This document shows positions 24,423-33,277 of a stretch of DNA of 64,000 bases, piece by piece (the stretch's first letter is position 1; every line of letters begins with the position of its first letter). The stretch spans positions 2,232,001-2,296,000 of the forward strand of contig NZ_CP014634.1 of NCBI RefSeq assembly GCF_001586215.1, written 5' to 3'. The translations under genes were made by a program, and so were the position numbers. This DNA is from Corynebacterium simulans (GTDB lineage: Bacteria; Actinomycetota; Actinomycetes; Mycobacteriales; Mycobacteriaceae). The notes beneath the pieces are model-generated. The model had not been told where the DNA came from. It made no database searches and saw only the letters and a list, made by a program, of their open reading frames with translations.

Positions 24423-27400
24423 AGTCGGGGTCCTGGTAGGTGGAGGCGTCGATAAGCGAATAGCCCGTGCGCGCCCGCGGGCGGCCATTGATGATGGGCT
24501 CATCGTACTTGACCACAATCGTGCCATCCACGTAAGGAGACAGCGTCTGGATGAGCTTGAAAGGCGTGGCCAGAATCATGTGGAAACCAAAAGACGTAAA
24601 GACGGACATGGCAGTGCGGGTAAAGGTGGGATCGGCGCGGTCAAAGGCCTCATCCAGAATGATGGAACCATAGGTGGGCACGTCTTGGTCCGGCTCCGCC
24701 AGCCGGAAGCGCAGGGCCGCAGCCAGGCAGAAGAAGACGAGCTTTTGCGCTTGGCCGCCAGACAGCGAGGCGGAATCCTGATAGGTATTGGCTGTCGTTC
24801 CGTCGGGGTACAACTCACGGCCGATAAAGCTCACGTGCCGGCGGGTATCTAGCACCACGTTGCGCCAGCGGAGATCCTCTGGCTGGCTCGAGCCCAAACG
24901 GCTCAAGATCTTGTCCAACGCGTGGTAGCGCGCAAGGGCAGCCTCTGTATCATCGGAGCCGAATTCGCCCAAGCTGTGGGAGGTGGCGGCATCAAGATCC
25001 CGCTGGAAATCCTGGACCACCTGGCCGCGAGCATCCTTGACGTCGATGCGCAGGGTGCGCTCACCGTTGAAGGGAGAGCGCTCCAGGGACTTGTTGATGA
25101 ATTCCATGCGCCTCTCAATATCACTGCGAGCACGGCGCAGGTCTGTGGTGAGGTGGGAGAGGTTTCGCACGGTGGAGCCGTTGAGAAGCTCGAGGAAGCG
25201 GGCGCGGAAATCCGCCAGGCGGTCGGCGCGTAGGAACTTGAGCTTCTCGATGCCCTCGCCAGCGAAGCTCGCCTGCGGCTCAAGGTCCGCGGCCTCCGCC
25301 GGCCACTGGGCCAGATATGTGTGGAGGACAGAGACAATTTTGGCGTTGGCGTCTTCGATGCGCCGCGTGGCGGTGCGGGCGGTGTTCTGAAGACTAGCCT
25401 GCACCTCATCGCGCCGGGCATCGATGTCATCAATGGTGAGCTTGCGCTTGCCCTTGTGCAGGGCATCTTCGACTGCTTTCGCGATGTCCTGGTCCTCGAT
25501 GGCGGGCACAATACCGATGCTACGGCGGCGCTCGGTTGAGCGCTCAAGCTCGCCTTCGACGTTGCCCAGGTTCTTCTGGGCGGCGTTCAGCCTGGCGCGT
25601 GCGGCCTTGAGCTTGGCCTTGGCTTGCTCGTGGGCTGCGGCGAGGGCTTGGGCCTCCGGGGAGGAGGCCAGCGAGTCATACTGCTCCTGCAGATCCTGCC
25701 GGTGAGCCTCGGCGGAGGCGGTGTCGATATCCGGGAAGGAGGTTTCCAGCACCTGCTGGGCTTTATCGCGCTGGGAGCGCAGAACGTCCATCTTCCGGTT
25801 GAGGTTCTGGACCTGCTTGGCCGTGGCACGAGCAGTGGCCTTGGCCTGCGTGAGCTGGGCGCGTAAGAGCTCAATCTTGGCGGTGTTGGTGGAACCCACC
25901 CGGTACCAGGTAGTGCCGCTAAAACGCTTGCGGTCATCCTTGATGAAGCGGGTTGAGCCGTCTTTATCCTTGGGGCGGCTTTCCAGGCCATCGCGCGTTA
26001 CCGCCGGGGTGGTGGTGACATGGTCCAGTTCCGCAACCGAGTCCACACACTCGTAGTTGAAGCGGCGCGAAATATGTTGGCGAATCCAGTGCGCCATGGC
26101 GTGGTCTTGGAATTCCAGTTTGTGGATAAGCTGCCGCGGGCTGTGCGCGGAGGCCTGCGGTGATGCAAACTCCGGAATGGTGCGGTACTCCAAACGGGTG
26201 CCCACGTTGCGCGAATTGACCCACTGGTTGATGGTGTCGCGGGCAGCTTCAGGAACGAGCAGGGTGGCGGCAAAGCCGTGGAGGAGCTTTTGAATCACCG
26301 GCTCCCATTCGGCCTGCTGCGGGCTGATATCGATGAGCTCGCCGGCGAAGGGAAGCTCGGATTCGCCATAGCCGGTATCGCGAGCCAGCTGCGCGCGCAG
26401 TTCAACTAGAGCCTTGTCGATGTTGGTGCGCCGCGAGCTAAATGAGCGCAGCTCGCTATCGAGCGCGGCACAGGCGGTGGCAGCGTCCCGGGCGGCCACG
26501 CCAGCTTCTTGTTGCTCGTTGATGAGGTTGGCGAAGTCAACCTTAAAATCTGCGATGCGCAGCTTCGCGGTGGCCTGCAGCTCGGCGAAGCCGTGTGGAC
26601 TGAACTCGTAATCATCAGTCCACGCTCCAGCGGCCGCAGCCAACCGTTGGAATTCCTTCGTGCGGTGCTCAATTTCTTTGTCCGCAGTTTCTATCTTGGC
26701 GCTTAAGGCATCGAGCTCGCCAGCGCTGAGCTGGGTAACAGCCACCGCGGCCAGGCGCTCGGCATCATCCAGGTGTGCGACCTCAGCGTTGAGGGTCTCC
26801 GACTGCGACTGGGCCTCCGATAGCTGTGCTGTGAGCGCACGGATGCGGAAGTCTAGTTCCTCTGTCACCAGGCGGGCGCGTACGGCCGGCAGCGCCTCAC
26901 TCATCGCCTCTGCTTTCTCCTTATCCGCTTCAGCACTAGACCGCTGAGAGTGAAGTTGGGGCAGCGGCCCGAGCGTATCAATCTGCGCCTTGACGTCCTC
27001 AACCCGCAGGTAGGCCTGGCGCAAATCCTCAAACTGTTCCACGGCCTCATCCGCTCTGGTGAAGGTATCCGGCACATCCAGCATGTAATCCCTAAAGAGC
27101 TGGTCCAGGCTGGACAGGGACTTCGCGGATTGAGTGCGGTGAAGAAGAAGCTGGCCCTCCACATTCTTAATCCCCAAGCGTTTGCGGAAGCGGTCCGCAA
27201 ACGTGGCATAGGTCGGCGTAAAGAACGCGCCGGGGCCCTTATACAGGGCCCTGATCTTGCGGCTATCCAAGCTGCGGGTGAGCAAGGGGCTGAGCTTATC
27301 GATGTCCTCATCGCCCGGCACCAGCCCATACAACTTCTTGATCTGGCCTACGGAGTTCTCACCGCCGTTGAGGCGAAAAATGGCGATGAGGGTGTGCTGC

Positions 27401-27777
27401 TTGCCCTGGCCATTGTCGTAAGTCAACGCCACCACTGAGTTGGTCGCACTTTCACGCAGGTATTCCGGGGTAATCTCACCAGTCTGTGTATTCTCCTGCT
27501 GCCGCCACGCTCCGCGCACGTAGGAGACCAAGTTACGGCCGTTGTGCCGACCGAGGTCTTGCTGCGAGGCGGCGTTGAACTTCACGTGATTCTGGGGGAC
27601 AAGGACGGCTGACATGGCATCCAGCAGTGTGGATTTACCTGATCCTGAGCCACCCGTAATGAGGAAACCTTTCCGCGCTACCGGGATGGAAAAATAGCCA
27701 TGGAAGGTGCCCCAGTTAATCAGCTGGATGCGGCTGATGCGATACTGGCCTGGGTAAAGCTCCGTGTGCTTAGTCAT
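24409..27777 (-). CDS. jetC: Wadjet SMC-like ATPase JetC (MksB)
   Basis: 1122 residues; start ATG 27777, overlapping the jetB stop by 8 bases. Walker A is GGSGSGKSTLLDAM at residues 42-55, the signature is SLSGGQAQKLVFF near 1002, and Walker B is GSIILDEAFDRAD near 1037. Between lie two long coiled-coil stretches around a hinge-like middle (about 480-640). This is the MukB/SbcC-like motor that extrudes plasmid DNA. A longer frame upstream of 27777 is in the overlapping jetB and is not coding. All ATPase residues look intact, so the system is probably functional. Confidence 0.92.
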   Translation of the reverse strand: MTKHTELYPGQYRISRIQLINWGTFHGYFSIPVARKGFLITGGSGSGKSTLLDAMSAVLVPQNHVKFNAASQQDLGRHNGRNLVSYVRGAWRQQENTQTGEITPEYLRESATNSVVALTYDNGQGKQHTLIAIFRLNGGENSVGQIKKLYGLVPGDEDIDKLSPLLTRSLDSRKIRALYKGPGAFFTPTYATFADRFRKRLGIKNVEGQLLLHRTQSAKSLSSLDQLFRDYMLDVPDTFTRADEAVEQFEDLRQAYLRVEDVKAQIDTLGPLPQLHSQRSSAEADKEKAEAMSEALPAVRARLVTEELDFRIRALTAQLSEAQSQSETLNAEVAHLDDAERLAAVAVTQLSAGELDALSAKIETADKEIEHRTKEFQRLAAAAGAWTDDYEFSPHGFAELQATAKLRIADFKVDFANLINEQQEAGVAARDAATACAALDSELRSFSSRRTNIDKALVELRAQLARDTGYGESELPFAGELIDISPQQAEWEPVIQKLLHGFAATLLVPEAARDTINQWVNSRNVGTRLEYRTIPEFASPQASAHSPRQLIHKLEFQDHAMAHWIRQHISRRFNYECVDSVAELDHVTTTPAVTRDGLESRPKDKDGSTRFIKDDRKRFSGTTWYRVGSTNTAKIELLRAQLTQAKATARATAKQVQNLNRKMDVLRSQRDKAQQVLETSFPDIDTASAEAHRQDLQEQYDSLASSPEAQALAAAHEQAKAKLKAARARLNAAQKNLGNVEGELERSTERRRSIGIVPAIEDQDIAKAVEDALHKGKRKLTIDDIDARRDEVQASLQNTARTATRRIEDANAKIVSVLHTYLAQWPAEAADLEPQASFAGEGIEKLKFLRADRLADFRARFLELLNGSTVRNLSHLTTDLRRARSDIERRMEFINKSLERSPFNGERTLRIDVKDARGQVVQDFQRDLDAATSHSLGEFGSDDTEAALARYHALDKILSRLGSSQPEDLRWRNVVLDTRRHVSFIGRELYPDGTTANTYQDSASLSGGQAQKLVFFCLAAALRFRLAEPDQDVPTYGSIILDEAFDRADPTFTRTAMSVFTSFGFHMILATPFKLIQTLSPYVDGTIVVKYDEPIINGRPRARTGYSLIDASTYQDPDYAQP

Positions 27778-28420
27778 CTGAGGTGTCCTCCTCGGTATCC
27801 TCGGCTCGCGCCAGGCGGGCGTATTCATCCCGGATGGCGGTGACCGTGGAGGCATCGAAAAGCTGGCGCAGCACCGGCGAGACCTCCAACCGGCCTTCTG
27901 TCTCCGTGGTGCTGAGCAGGGAATAGTCATTCTGGATGCGCTTAATAGCCGCGTTGAAGCGCTTGGTGAATCCGGCCTCGTCGCGGTTATCCACCGCGCG
28001 GACATAGCCGATGCTCTCCCGGAGATCTTCTACGTCCACGATGACGCGCTCGCCGGGCAGAGCCAGCCCCAGCTCCTGGCGCAGGTTCAACAAGATAGCG
28101 GTATCGATGTGCTTGAGCTTGTCCGTGCGCAGCACCTGCGGGATGCTCAGGCTGTCTTCTTCCACCATGCGGGTAAAGGCAAAGCCCTCGGTCTCATCGA
28201 TGACGAGCTCCAAAAATACCTCGTGCAGCCTGGCACGCAGATTTTCTTCGTCAGAGATAATTGCTGACCACAGCACTGGTTCCTTCTGCACGCGGATAAG
28301 TGGTCCTTGGAGCAGCTGCACTAAGGCGCGGCGCGAGTGGTAAGTCAACGTTCCTTTGTCGTGCTCCCATAGCGGGGGCTCGTGCGTAGAATCCACGCGG
28401 GGGCTGTTGGCGGTGGTCAC
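27770..28420 (-). CDS. jetB: Wadjet subunit JetB (MksE, DUF4194)
   Basis: 216 residues from a GTG start that overlaps jetA's stop by 4 bases. It is a winged-helix-rich, acidic protein: TYHSRRALVQLLQGPLIRVQ near the start, FLELVIDETEGFAFTRMVEE, DKLKHIDTAILLNLRQELGL and an acidic tail EDTEEDTSDD. It corresponds to the MukE-like kite protein that bridges JetC heads and JetA. Recognised by motif pattern and by its fixed place between jetA and jetC. Confidence 0.85.
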   Translation of the reverse strand: MTTANSPRVDSTHEPPLWEHDKGTLTYHSRRALVQLLQGPLIRVQKEPVLWSAIISDEENLRARLHEVFLELVIDETEGFAFTRMVEEDSLSIPQVLRTDKLKHIDTAILLNLRQELGLALPGERVIVDVEDLRESIGYVRAVDNRDEAGFTKRFNAAIKRIQNDYSLLSTTETEGRLEVSPVLRQLFDASTVTAIRDEYARLARAEDTEEDTSDD

Positions 28421-29889
28421 TGAAGCTCCTCAACGGTTGTGTGATCGAAATACATAGTGGGAATCTGTGCGGCACGTACAGCACCGTCTTCTTCAGTCCA
28501 CGTGATTTTTTCTTGCGACTCCCGTACAGCAGGCAGCGGATGTTGATCAGCAATATGGACCAATCCCACCACGCTGGCTAGGCCTTGTGTTGGGGGATGA
28601 GCTTGCAATACCTGCGCAATGGTGCACGGGCCAGAGTCGCTCACTGTCTGCCGAATCGCCTCGTGCAACTCCTCAAAGTCGATCTCGGACTCGCGTACCA
28701 GCTCATAAAGGGCGTGTGCGTCGTCCTCGCCCGGTTGGTAGGCCACGGGTGCTTCCTCCACGACCTCCCGTCCAGGGTTAGCCAGACGAATGCGGGAGAC
28801 CGAGTGAATAGACATGCCGATGCGCTGTAGCGGCGTGTCCATCCGGTGGAAGGCCTTGAGTTCTGAGCCTTGCGCGGCATCAATAGCCATGCCGCGGGCT
28901 TCTCGCAGCAGCTCAATCATGCGCCGGTCCTCCGCGAACTGCTCCGAGGACACGTAGTGGCGCAGACTCCGTGCCAAGCCCGTCATGGTCTGGTTGACCT
29001 CAAAGCTGGTTTCTTCCATATCGCGAAAGAGACGACGCAGCTGCCGTCTTCTCTCCGGTGCCACATCTTGGCCCGCTTCACTATCGAGCACCTGTTCAAT
29101 CCACTGGTCCAACCAGACGCTGCGTTCCCTATCCATAAGGAGGGAATAAAAGCCTTGGAAGCTGCGGCCCGCATCTGATTCTGCGATGTGGTCTACGCCG
29201 TTGAAGATCTCCTCCAACACATCACCGCGGTAGCCTTCCGGATCCAAAAGCTGCCGGCGCAGCTGGTGGTTGAGCGCTTCAAGATCGTGGCGAACTCTGG
29301 CGAAATCGCTCGGCACCGCCATAGCCATATTGAGCACATCCTGGACTCGTTCCTCAGTCTCGGCGGCGGTGAGCCTTTCAAACTGACCCAGCTGTGCTTT
29401 TTCAATCTCGCGGTCAATGCGCGCGCGTTCTGCCTCCAAACTGGCCACGCGGCTGGCGATGTCCTCATTGGTATCCCGCGCCAACCTCTGCAGAGCCGAG
29501 CTAATGGATTCAACACGCGAGGCCGTCACCGTGGTCACCGGTTGTTCCCAGCGCTCAATGGCTTCCAACGCGGATAGGGCTTCCTCGCTGGGCTCGAGTG
29601 TTTCACCACGCGAACTCCTTCCGGATTTACGCACTAGCCAACCGGCCTTGACCCAGTCATTGCAATAGTTTTGTGGGGTGCGCGGCATGGGAAACTCGCT
29701 GGCAATCACTTCGAAATCGGTGACCATGAGCTCATAGACTTCCGCCGCCGGACGCGCCCGGGTGCCGCGTGGAAAGTACTCCGCAATCAGCGCCAGAATC
29801 ACCGGCGCATTATCCGCGGCGAGGAGCCGAATCGCGGCGGAATCATGCATCAAGCGCCGGAGTGACAAAGCGCGTGCTTCAACAGACAT
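28417..29889 (-). CDS. jetA: Wadjet subunit JetA (MksF, DUF3375)
   Basis: 490 residues, ATG 29889. The N-terminus (MSVEARALSLRRLMHDSAAI-RLL) and the pattern APVILALIAEYFP, FEVIASEFPMPRTPQNYCND-WVKAGWL are typical of DUF3375. A coiled-coil middle (about 140-180) and FYSLLMDRERSVWLDQWIEQ follow. JetA is the kleisin-like (MukF) part of the plasmid-sensing complex. First gene of the operon; the promoter must lie in 29890-30031. Confidence 0.88.
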   Translation of the reverse strand: MSVEARALSLRRLMHDSAAIRLLAADNAPVILALIAEYFPRGTRARPAAEVYELMVTDFEVIASEFPMPRTPQNYCNDWVKAGWLVRKSGRSSRGETLEPSEEALSALEAIERWEQPVTTVTASRVESISSALQRLARDTNEDIASRVASLEAERARIDREIEKAQLGQFERLTAAETEERVQDVLNMAMAVPSDFARVRHDLEALNHQLRRQLLDPEGYRGDVLEEIFNGVDHIAESDAGRSFQGFYSLLMDRERSVWLDQWIEQVLDSEAGQDVAPERRRQLRRLFRDMEETSFEVNQTMTGLARSLRHYVSSEQFAEDRRMIELLREARGMAIDAAQGSELKAFHRMDTPLQRIGMSIHSVSRIRLANPGREVVEEAPVAYQPGEDDAHALYELVRESEIDFEELHEAIRQTVSDSGPCTIAQVLQAHPPTQGLASVVGLVHIADQHPLPAVRESQEKITWTEEDGAVRAAQIPTMYFDHTTVEELQ

Positions 29890-30031
29890 GACTCGATTCT
29901 GACAGGTGGGACGGACATATGCAGGGAAATATGGCTCAATAGTTCGAACAACACCCTGCCATGATAAGGGTCCACTTGTGAGTGAAAAGCGCGAGGCATT
30001 GAAAGCTCTCGCGCGTCAGTAGACCACCTTC

Positions 30032-30451
30032 TTAGTCCTGTGCAACACCAACGTTGACTTCGATGTTGCCGCGGGTGGCCTTGGAGTAAGGGCACATCTG
30101 GTGTGCGGCGTCGGCAAGCTCCTGTGCCTTGGCGTCCTCAACACCTGGGATGGTGACCTCGAGGTCGACGCCGAGGTAGAAGCCCTCGTCGTTCTTGCCC
30201 AAGTTAACGCGGGCACCGACGGTGGAATTCTCGGCATCTACGCCCTTGTCCTTGGCCACTGCCTTGAGCGCGGAGTGGTAGCAGGCGGCGTAACCGGCAG
30301 CGAAAAGCTGCTCGGGGTTGGCGCCCTCACCGCTGCCGCCCATTTCCTTTGGAGCGGTCATGGTGAAATCCAGATCGGAATCCTTAACTACAGCTCGGCC
30401 GTCGCGGCCTGCGCCGGTGGAGAGCGCTTCGGTGCTATAAACGGCGTCCAT
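30032..30451 (-). CDS. ohr: Organic hydroperoxide resistance protein (Ohr/OsmC family)
   Basis: 139 residues, the normal length. Both redox cysteines are present: Cys57 in GYAACYHSAL and Cys120 in HQMCPYSKATRGNIEV, with the FAAGYAAC and GGSGEGANPEQLF signatures of Ohr. The enzyme reduces organic peroxides using lipoylated partners. No MarR-type OhrR gene is next to it. Upstream of the start, TTGTACG occurs twice (30476 and 30491), spaced 15 bases apart, a possible regulator site. Confidence 0.9.
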   Translation of the reverse strand: MDAVYSTEALSTGAGRDGRAVVKDSDLDFTMTAPKEMGGSGEGANPEQLFAAGYAACYHSALKAVAKDKGVDAENSTVGARVNLGKNDEGFYLGVDLEVTIPGVEDAKAQELADAAHQMCPYSKATRGNIEVNVGVAQD

Positions 30452-30634
30452 AATGACTCCTTTTCTATCGGGTCTTTGTACGTCCGCCGATTGTACGCAA
30501 GAACGCTAGTCTGAAAACCTGGGGCACTTCACGTAGTGGATGTTGAGTTTGCTGGGCACGGCAGTCAGGTCGAAAAACTTCCATAAGTGTGAGAGGTGTG
30601 CGCCGGAACCTGTCTAATCCTCGAAGAGGGGGGT

Positions 30635-31873
30635 TCAATTCGACCTCGGGGTGGTGCGCTCGATGCGAATACGCCAGGGGATCTTACCGAGTGCTTCGTT
30701 GTAGGTGTCGACGACGCCGTCGCCGGCGCGTTCGGCGGTGCGTTTGATGGCGTCGCTCCAGCCGGTCGACTCTATGGACTCGCGGGTGTAGGCGTCGATT
30801 CCGGCGACGGTAGCAAACTCATTGAGCTGGTGGACGAGGCGGTTGCCCGCTTCGGCGGCCTTGGTATTGCCGCCGAGGCGGAGGACGAGTTGAAGATCCT
30901 TGAACGTGGCGGAGTCGTTGGCTTTGTCGGCGATGGCGTTAAGAGCGTTGATGATGCGTTCCTCACGCTTGGCCTTTGCTTCGGCGATGCCCTGGCGGTG
31001 TTGCTCGAGGTGGTCGGGTTCGCTGGCGGCGACGCGGTTGAGCTCGAGAATATTCAGCTGATTTTGGAGAACCATGACTCGGGCAAGCTGGAAAATCCAG
31101 TACGTGGCGTTTTCCTCGGCCTCAGTGAAAGCCTGGTAGGCCTTCTTGGGATTGGTGGCCTTCTTCGCAATTTCCTTGGCTACTTCGTCGAGTTCTCCAA
31201 TGATCTGTCCCTGAAGCCGTTTGAGGTCGACATCGAGGTCATCGACCTTGCTCCACGTCACGGCGCCGACTTCGCCGGTCTTTTGGAGCAGACTGAACGC
31301 CTCTTCGATGGCCTCAGTGAAGCCGTTGATATCGCCGTTTACTTCGGTCTTGCGTTGCTGGATGAGCTTCTGGACGTTCTCGGAGACTTCTTCGAGGTAG
31401 TCGAGCACCTGGTCCATTTGTGCTTGTGCAGCGCTTTCTTCGAGGATGGCGGCGACCGCGAGAGGAGCCGCTGGTGTGGCGAGAAGTGCGGTGTTTTCGA
31501 ACTTCAGGTGCTTGACGATGGACCCGGCATTTCCTTTGGCGCCGGGGAGGTCGCCGACGCGGAGGACACCCGCGCGGATCTTTTCGGCGGCTACCTTGTT
31601 CTCTTTGAGGAATTGCGCACTGTCCTTTGAGAGTTTGAGGTAGCGGCCGCTGTTTTCTTGGAATTGGCTCAGCGTGCGGGCGGACTTGCTCAGGTTATGC
31701 GCCACCTTCGGGGCGACGCGAGCGAGCTTCTCCTGAGGAGAAGACTCATCGAGTCGTGTCAGAGCGGATTCAGAGCCGAGGAACATGAGTGAGTCCCCGT
31801 GGAGGATGACCTGGAGTTCGGCGTCGCTCGCGCCAGGATTCTGGGGAAGTGCGGAACTTGGTGAATCAGACAT
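30635..31873 (-). CDS. Helical protein of unknown function with a central hydrophobic stretch
   Basis: 412 residues, no signal peptide. Almost the whole chain looks alpha-helical with coiled-coil character (such as LSQFQENSGRYLKLSKDSAQ and VLDYLEEVSENVQKLIQQRK). A hydrophobic Ala/Leu/Pro stretch (TALLATPAAPLAVAAILEES) lies near residues 128-147. The C-terminus has basic and aromatic residues. Long helices around one buried hydrophobic hairpin are also seen in alpha-pore-forming proteins, but no family is recognised. It stands alone between ohr and the DeoR pseudogene. Confidence 0.6.
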   Translation of the reverse strand: MSDSPSSALPQNPGASDAELQVILHGDSLMFLGSESALTRLDESSPQEKLARVAPKVAHNLSKSARTLSQFQENSGRYLKLSKDSAQFLKENKVAAEKIRAGVLRVGDLPGAKGNAGSIVKHLKFENTALLATPAAPLAVAAILEESAAQAQMDQVLDYLEEVSENVQKLIQQRKTEVNGDINGFTEAIEEAFSLLQKTGEVGAVTWSKVDDLDVDLKRLQGQIIGELDEVAKEIAKKATNPKKAYQAFTEAEENATYWIFQLARVMVLQNQLNILELNRVAASEPDHLEQHRQGIAEAKAKREERIINALNAIADKANDSATFKDLQLVLRLGGNTKAAEAGNRLVHQLNEFATVAGIDAYTRESIESTGWSDAIKRTAERAGDGVVDTYNEALGKIPWRIRIERTTPRSN

Positions 31874-32161
31874 GGGGTAAGGTTCCTCGGTGCGTGAGAC
31901 TTTTTAAGGGGATGTATGTAGCTTACTGGAGCTGTGCGCCTGGATACTAAGTTGTCGAAAGTAAACTCGCGGGCCTTGTTCGCCGTTTCGGCGATGTCCG
32001 TGTGGAGCGCGGTCGGCACGATTCGTTGAGGGACACCCCGGTGAACGTGCAGCCAAGGTGGTGGAGGCGAAGCGCCGCGCTATCGGCGTCGGCAGTGCAG
32101 ACTGCAGCCTGGATGGGATCGGGGGCTTGAGGGACCGGTTGGTGTGGCAGGATGAAGTAAG
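31874..32161. other. Intergenic, no intact gene
   Basis: 288 bases upstream of the helical-protein gene. Only short, interrupted frames are visible. Part of it may be the decayed 5' end of the DeoR-type pseudogene that follows, but no HTH could be read with confidence. Confidence 0.3.
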
Positions 32162-32484
32162 CGTGACGGTCGCACACATGGTGGGGCGCGTCGGGTCGAG
32201 CGGCGCGGGACGCCTAAGCCTTTCAGGGTGCGGCAGGCAGAAGACTCGGAGGCGAAGGCGGCGATCGCGCGGGCGGCATCGGAGTTAATTGGAGATGACG
32301 ACGCGGTCATTTTTGACAACGGCACGACGGCGCAAGCCATTGCACAGCGGCTGGCTGGCCGGCCCATTACGGCGATATCGAGGATCTGCATCAGCTGGTC
32401 ACGACCACGGACGCGCCAGCGGAGCTCCTCGCGCAGATTCGCGACCTTGGGGTGCAGGTCATTACTGTGCCCGCGGGTAAGTAA
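32162..32484 (+). pseudogene. Remnant of a DeoR-family sugar regulator
   Basis: Reads RDGRTHGGARRVERRG, then AEDSEAKAAIARAASELIGD and AVIFDNGTTAQAIAQRLAG, which are the hinge and first effector-domain motifs of DeoR regulators. After a frame change it ends DIEDLHQLVTTTDAPAELLA and QIRDLGVQVITVPAGK, the C-terminus of the same family. The HTH and the middle of the effector domain are missing. Confidence 0.7.
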
Positions 32485-32487
32485 GGC

Positions 32488-32790
32488 TTAGTAGTAGGAG
32501 CCTTCCTCGTTCGTGACCTCGCGGTCGGCGCCGATCTTTTGCAGGTACATGCGGCGGTGTAAGCGGATGGCGGCGCGGGCGGCCATGGCGAGGCTGTCCA
32601 GGAGGAAGAAGACGGTTCCTACCTTGGTGAGGCTGAACAAGAAGAGGAGGGAACCTGCGATAAAGACCACGGAGATGGAGACATCGACGGCGATGGAGGC
32701 CGTCTCAAAGCGGTTGCGGATAACGAATTCGTTGTGGTGGGGTGTCGCGTCACTTTGCTTTACACTTTCCCATCTTACCGGTAGTGTCAC
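32488..32790 (-). CDS. YrhK-family small membrane protein
   Basis: 100 residues with RNRFETASIAVDVSISVVFI, a first membrane helix AGSLLFLF, and a second around VGTVFFLLDSLAMAARAAIR. This is the YrhK domain pattern (R-x-E-x-x-x-I-x-x-D ... GS-x-LF). Function unknown. The GTG at 32790 has no ribosome site and lies beside the candidate operator shared with the divergent HTH gene; the transcript may be leaderless or the start may differ. Confidence 0.65.
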   Translation of the reverse strand: MTLPVRWESVKQSDATPHHNEFVIRNRFETASIAVDVSISVVFIAGSLLFLFSLTKVGTVFFLLDSLAMAARAAIRLHRRMYLQKIGADREVTNEEGSYY

Positions 32791-32827
32791 TTACGACAGA
32801 TAGTGTAGTGAGATTGCTACACACTAT
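32782..32827. promoter_or_regulatory. Repeat cluster between divergent genes (candidate operator)
   Basis: TAGTGT at 32782 and 32801 and ACACTA at 32821 form an inverted repeat ATAGTGT-N14-ACACTAT (32800-32827), with an inner GTGTAG-N8-CTACAC. It lies just upstream of the HTH gene and fits autoregulation by its product. Confidence 0.45.
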
Positions 32828-32851
32828 GTTGTGTTGAAGCAGAGGTTGACC

Positions 32852-33250
32852 ATGCGTATTCTCCAGGACGAAAAGCTGACTCCTCAGCAGCTGGAGGAGT
32901 TTGATGCGCTTGCGAAAGCGAGCGAATCGCCGGTTGTACGTACTCTTATGCAGAACATCGCAGAGGTGCTTCGTAACGGTGGCAATTTGCTGAGTGCAGA
33001 GGAAGATGCTGCGTTGTCGCCGAATGAAGCAGCTAAGCAGCTCGGCATGAGCCGTACATTTCTCAATCGCCTCCTTGATCAGGGAAAAATCCCCTACTTT
33101 AAGGTGGGGACGCATCGACGCATCCGTGTAGTCGATCTCGCTCTATTCGAGCAGCAGCGCGATTCGGATCGTATTGAATTGGCACAGCGTCTGGCACGCC
33201 AGCAGCAAACCACGCGTGCAGTAGACGCGACGATTGCGGACTTGCTCTAG
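32852..33250 (+). CDS. Excisionase/antitoxin-type helix-turn-helix protein
   Basis: 132 residues from ATG 32852 (an in-frame TTG lies at 32831). The C-terminal half is a MerR/excisionase-type winged helix: SPNEAAKQLGMSRTFLNRLL, then DQGKIPYFKVGTHRRIRVVD, ending in a basic/Gln helix. The N-terminal half (residues ~10-55) is helical with SPVVRTLMQNIAEVLRNGG. This form is common in antitoxins paired with PIN-domain toxins. Here the downstream partner (27 bases away) is a different, larger protein. Confidence 0.75.
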   Translation: MRILQDEKLTPQQLEEFDALAKASESPVVRTLMQNIAEVLRNGGNLLSAEEDAALSPNEAAKQLGMSRTFLNRLLDQGKIPYFKVGTHRRIRVVDLALFEQQRDSDRIELAQRLARQQQTTRAVDATIADLL

Positions 33251-33277
33251 TTTTGGTTCTGCGGTACGAAAAGGGCT

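Noticed and set aside
24373..24852. Open frame antisense to jetC and jetD
   Set aside because: Both Wadjet genes are well supported and use this DNA on the minus strand.
30596..31630. A 344-codon open frame on the plus strand, antisense to the helical protein gene
   Set aside because: It mirrors the third-position GC bias of the real minus-strand gene, has low-complexity Gly/Val/Leu/Asp composition and no recognisable motif.
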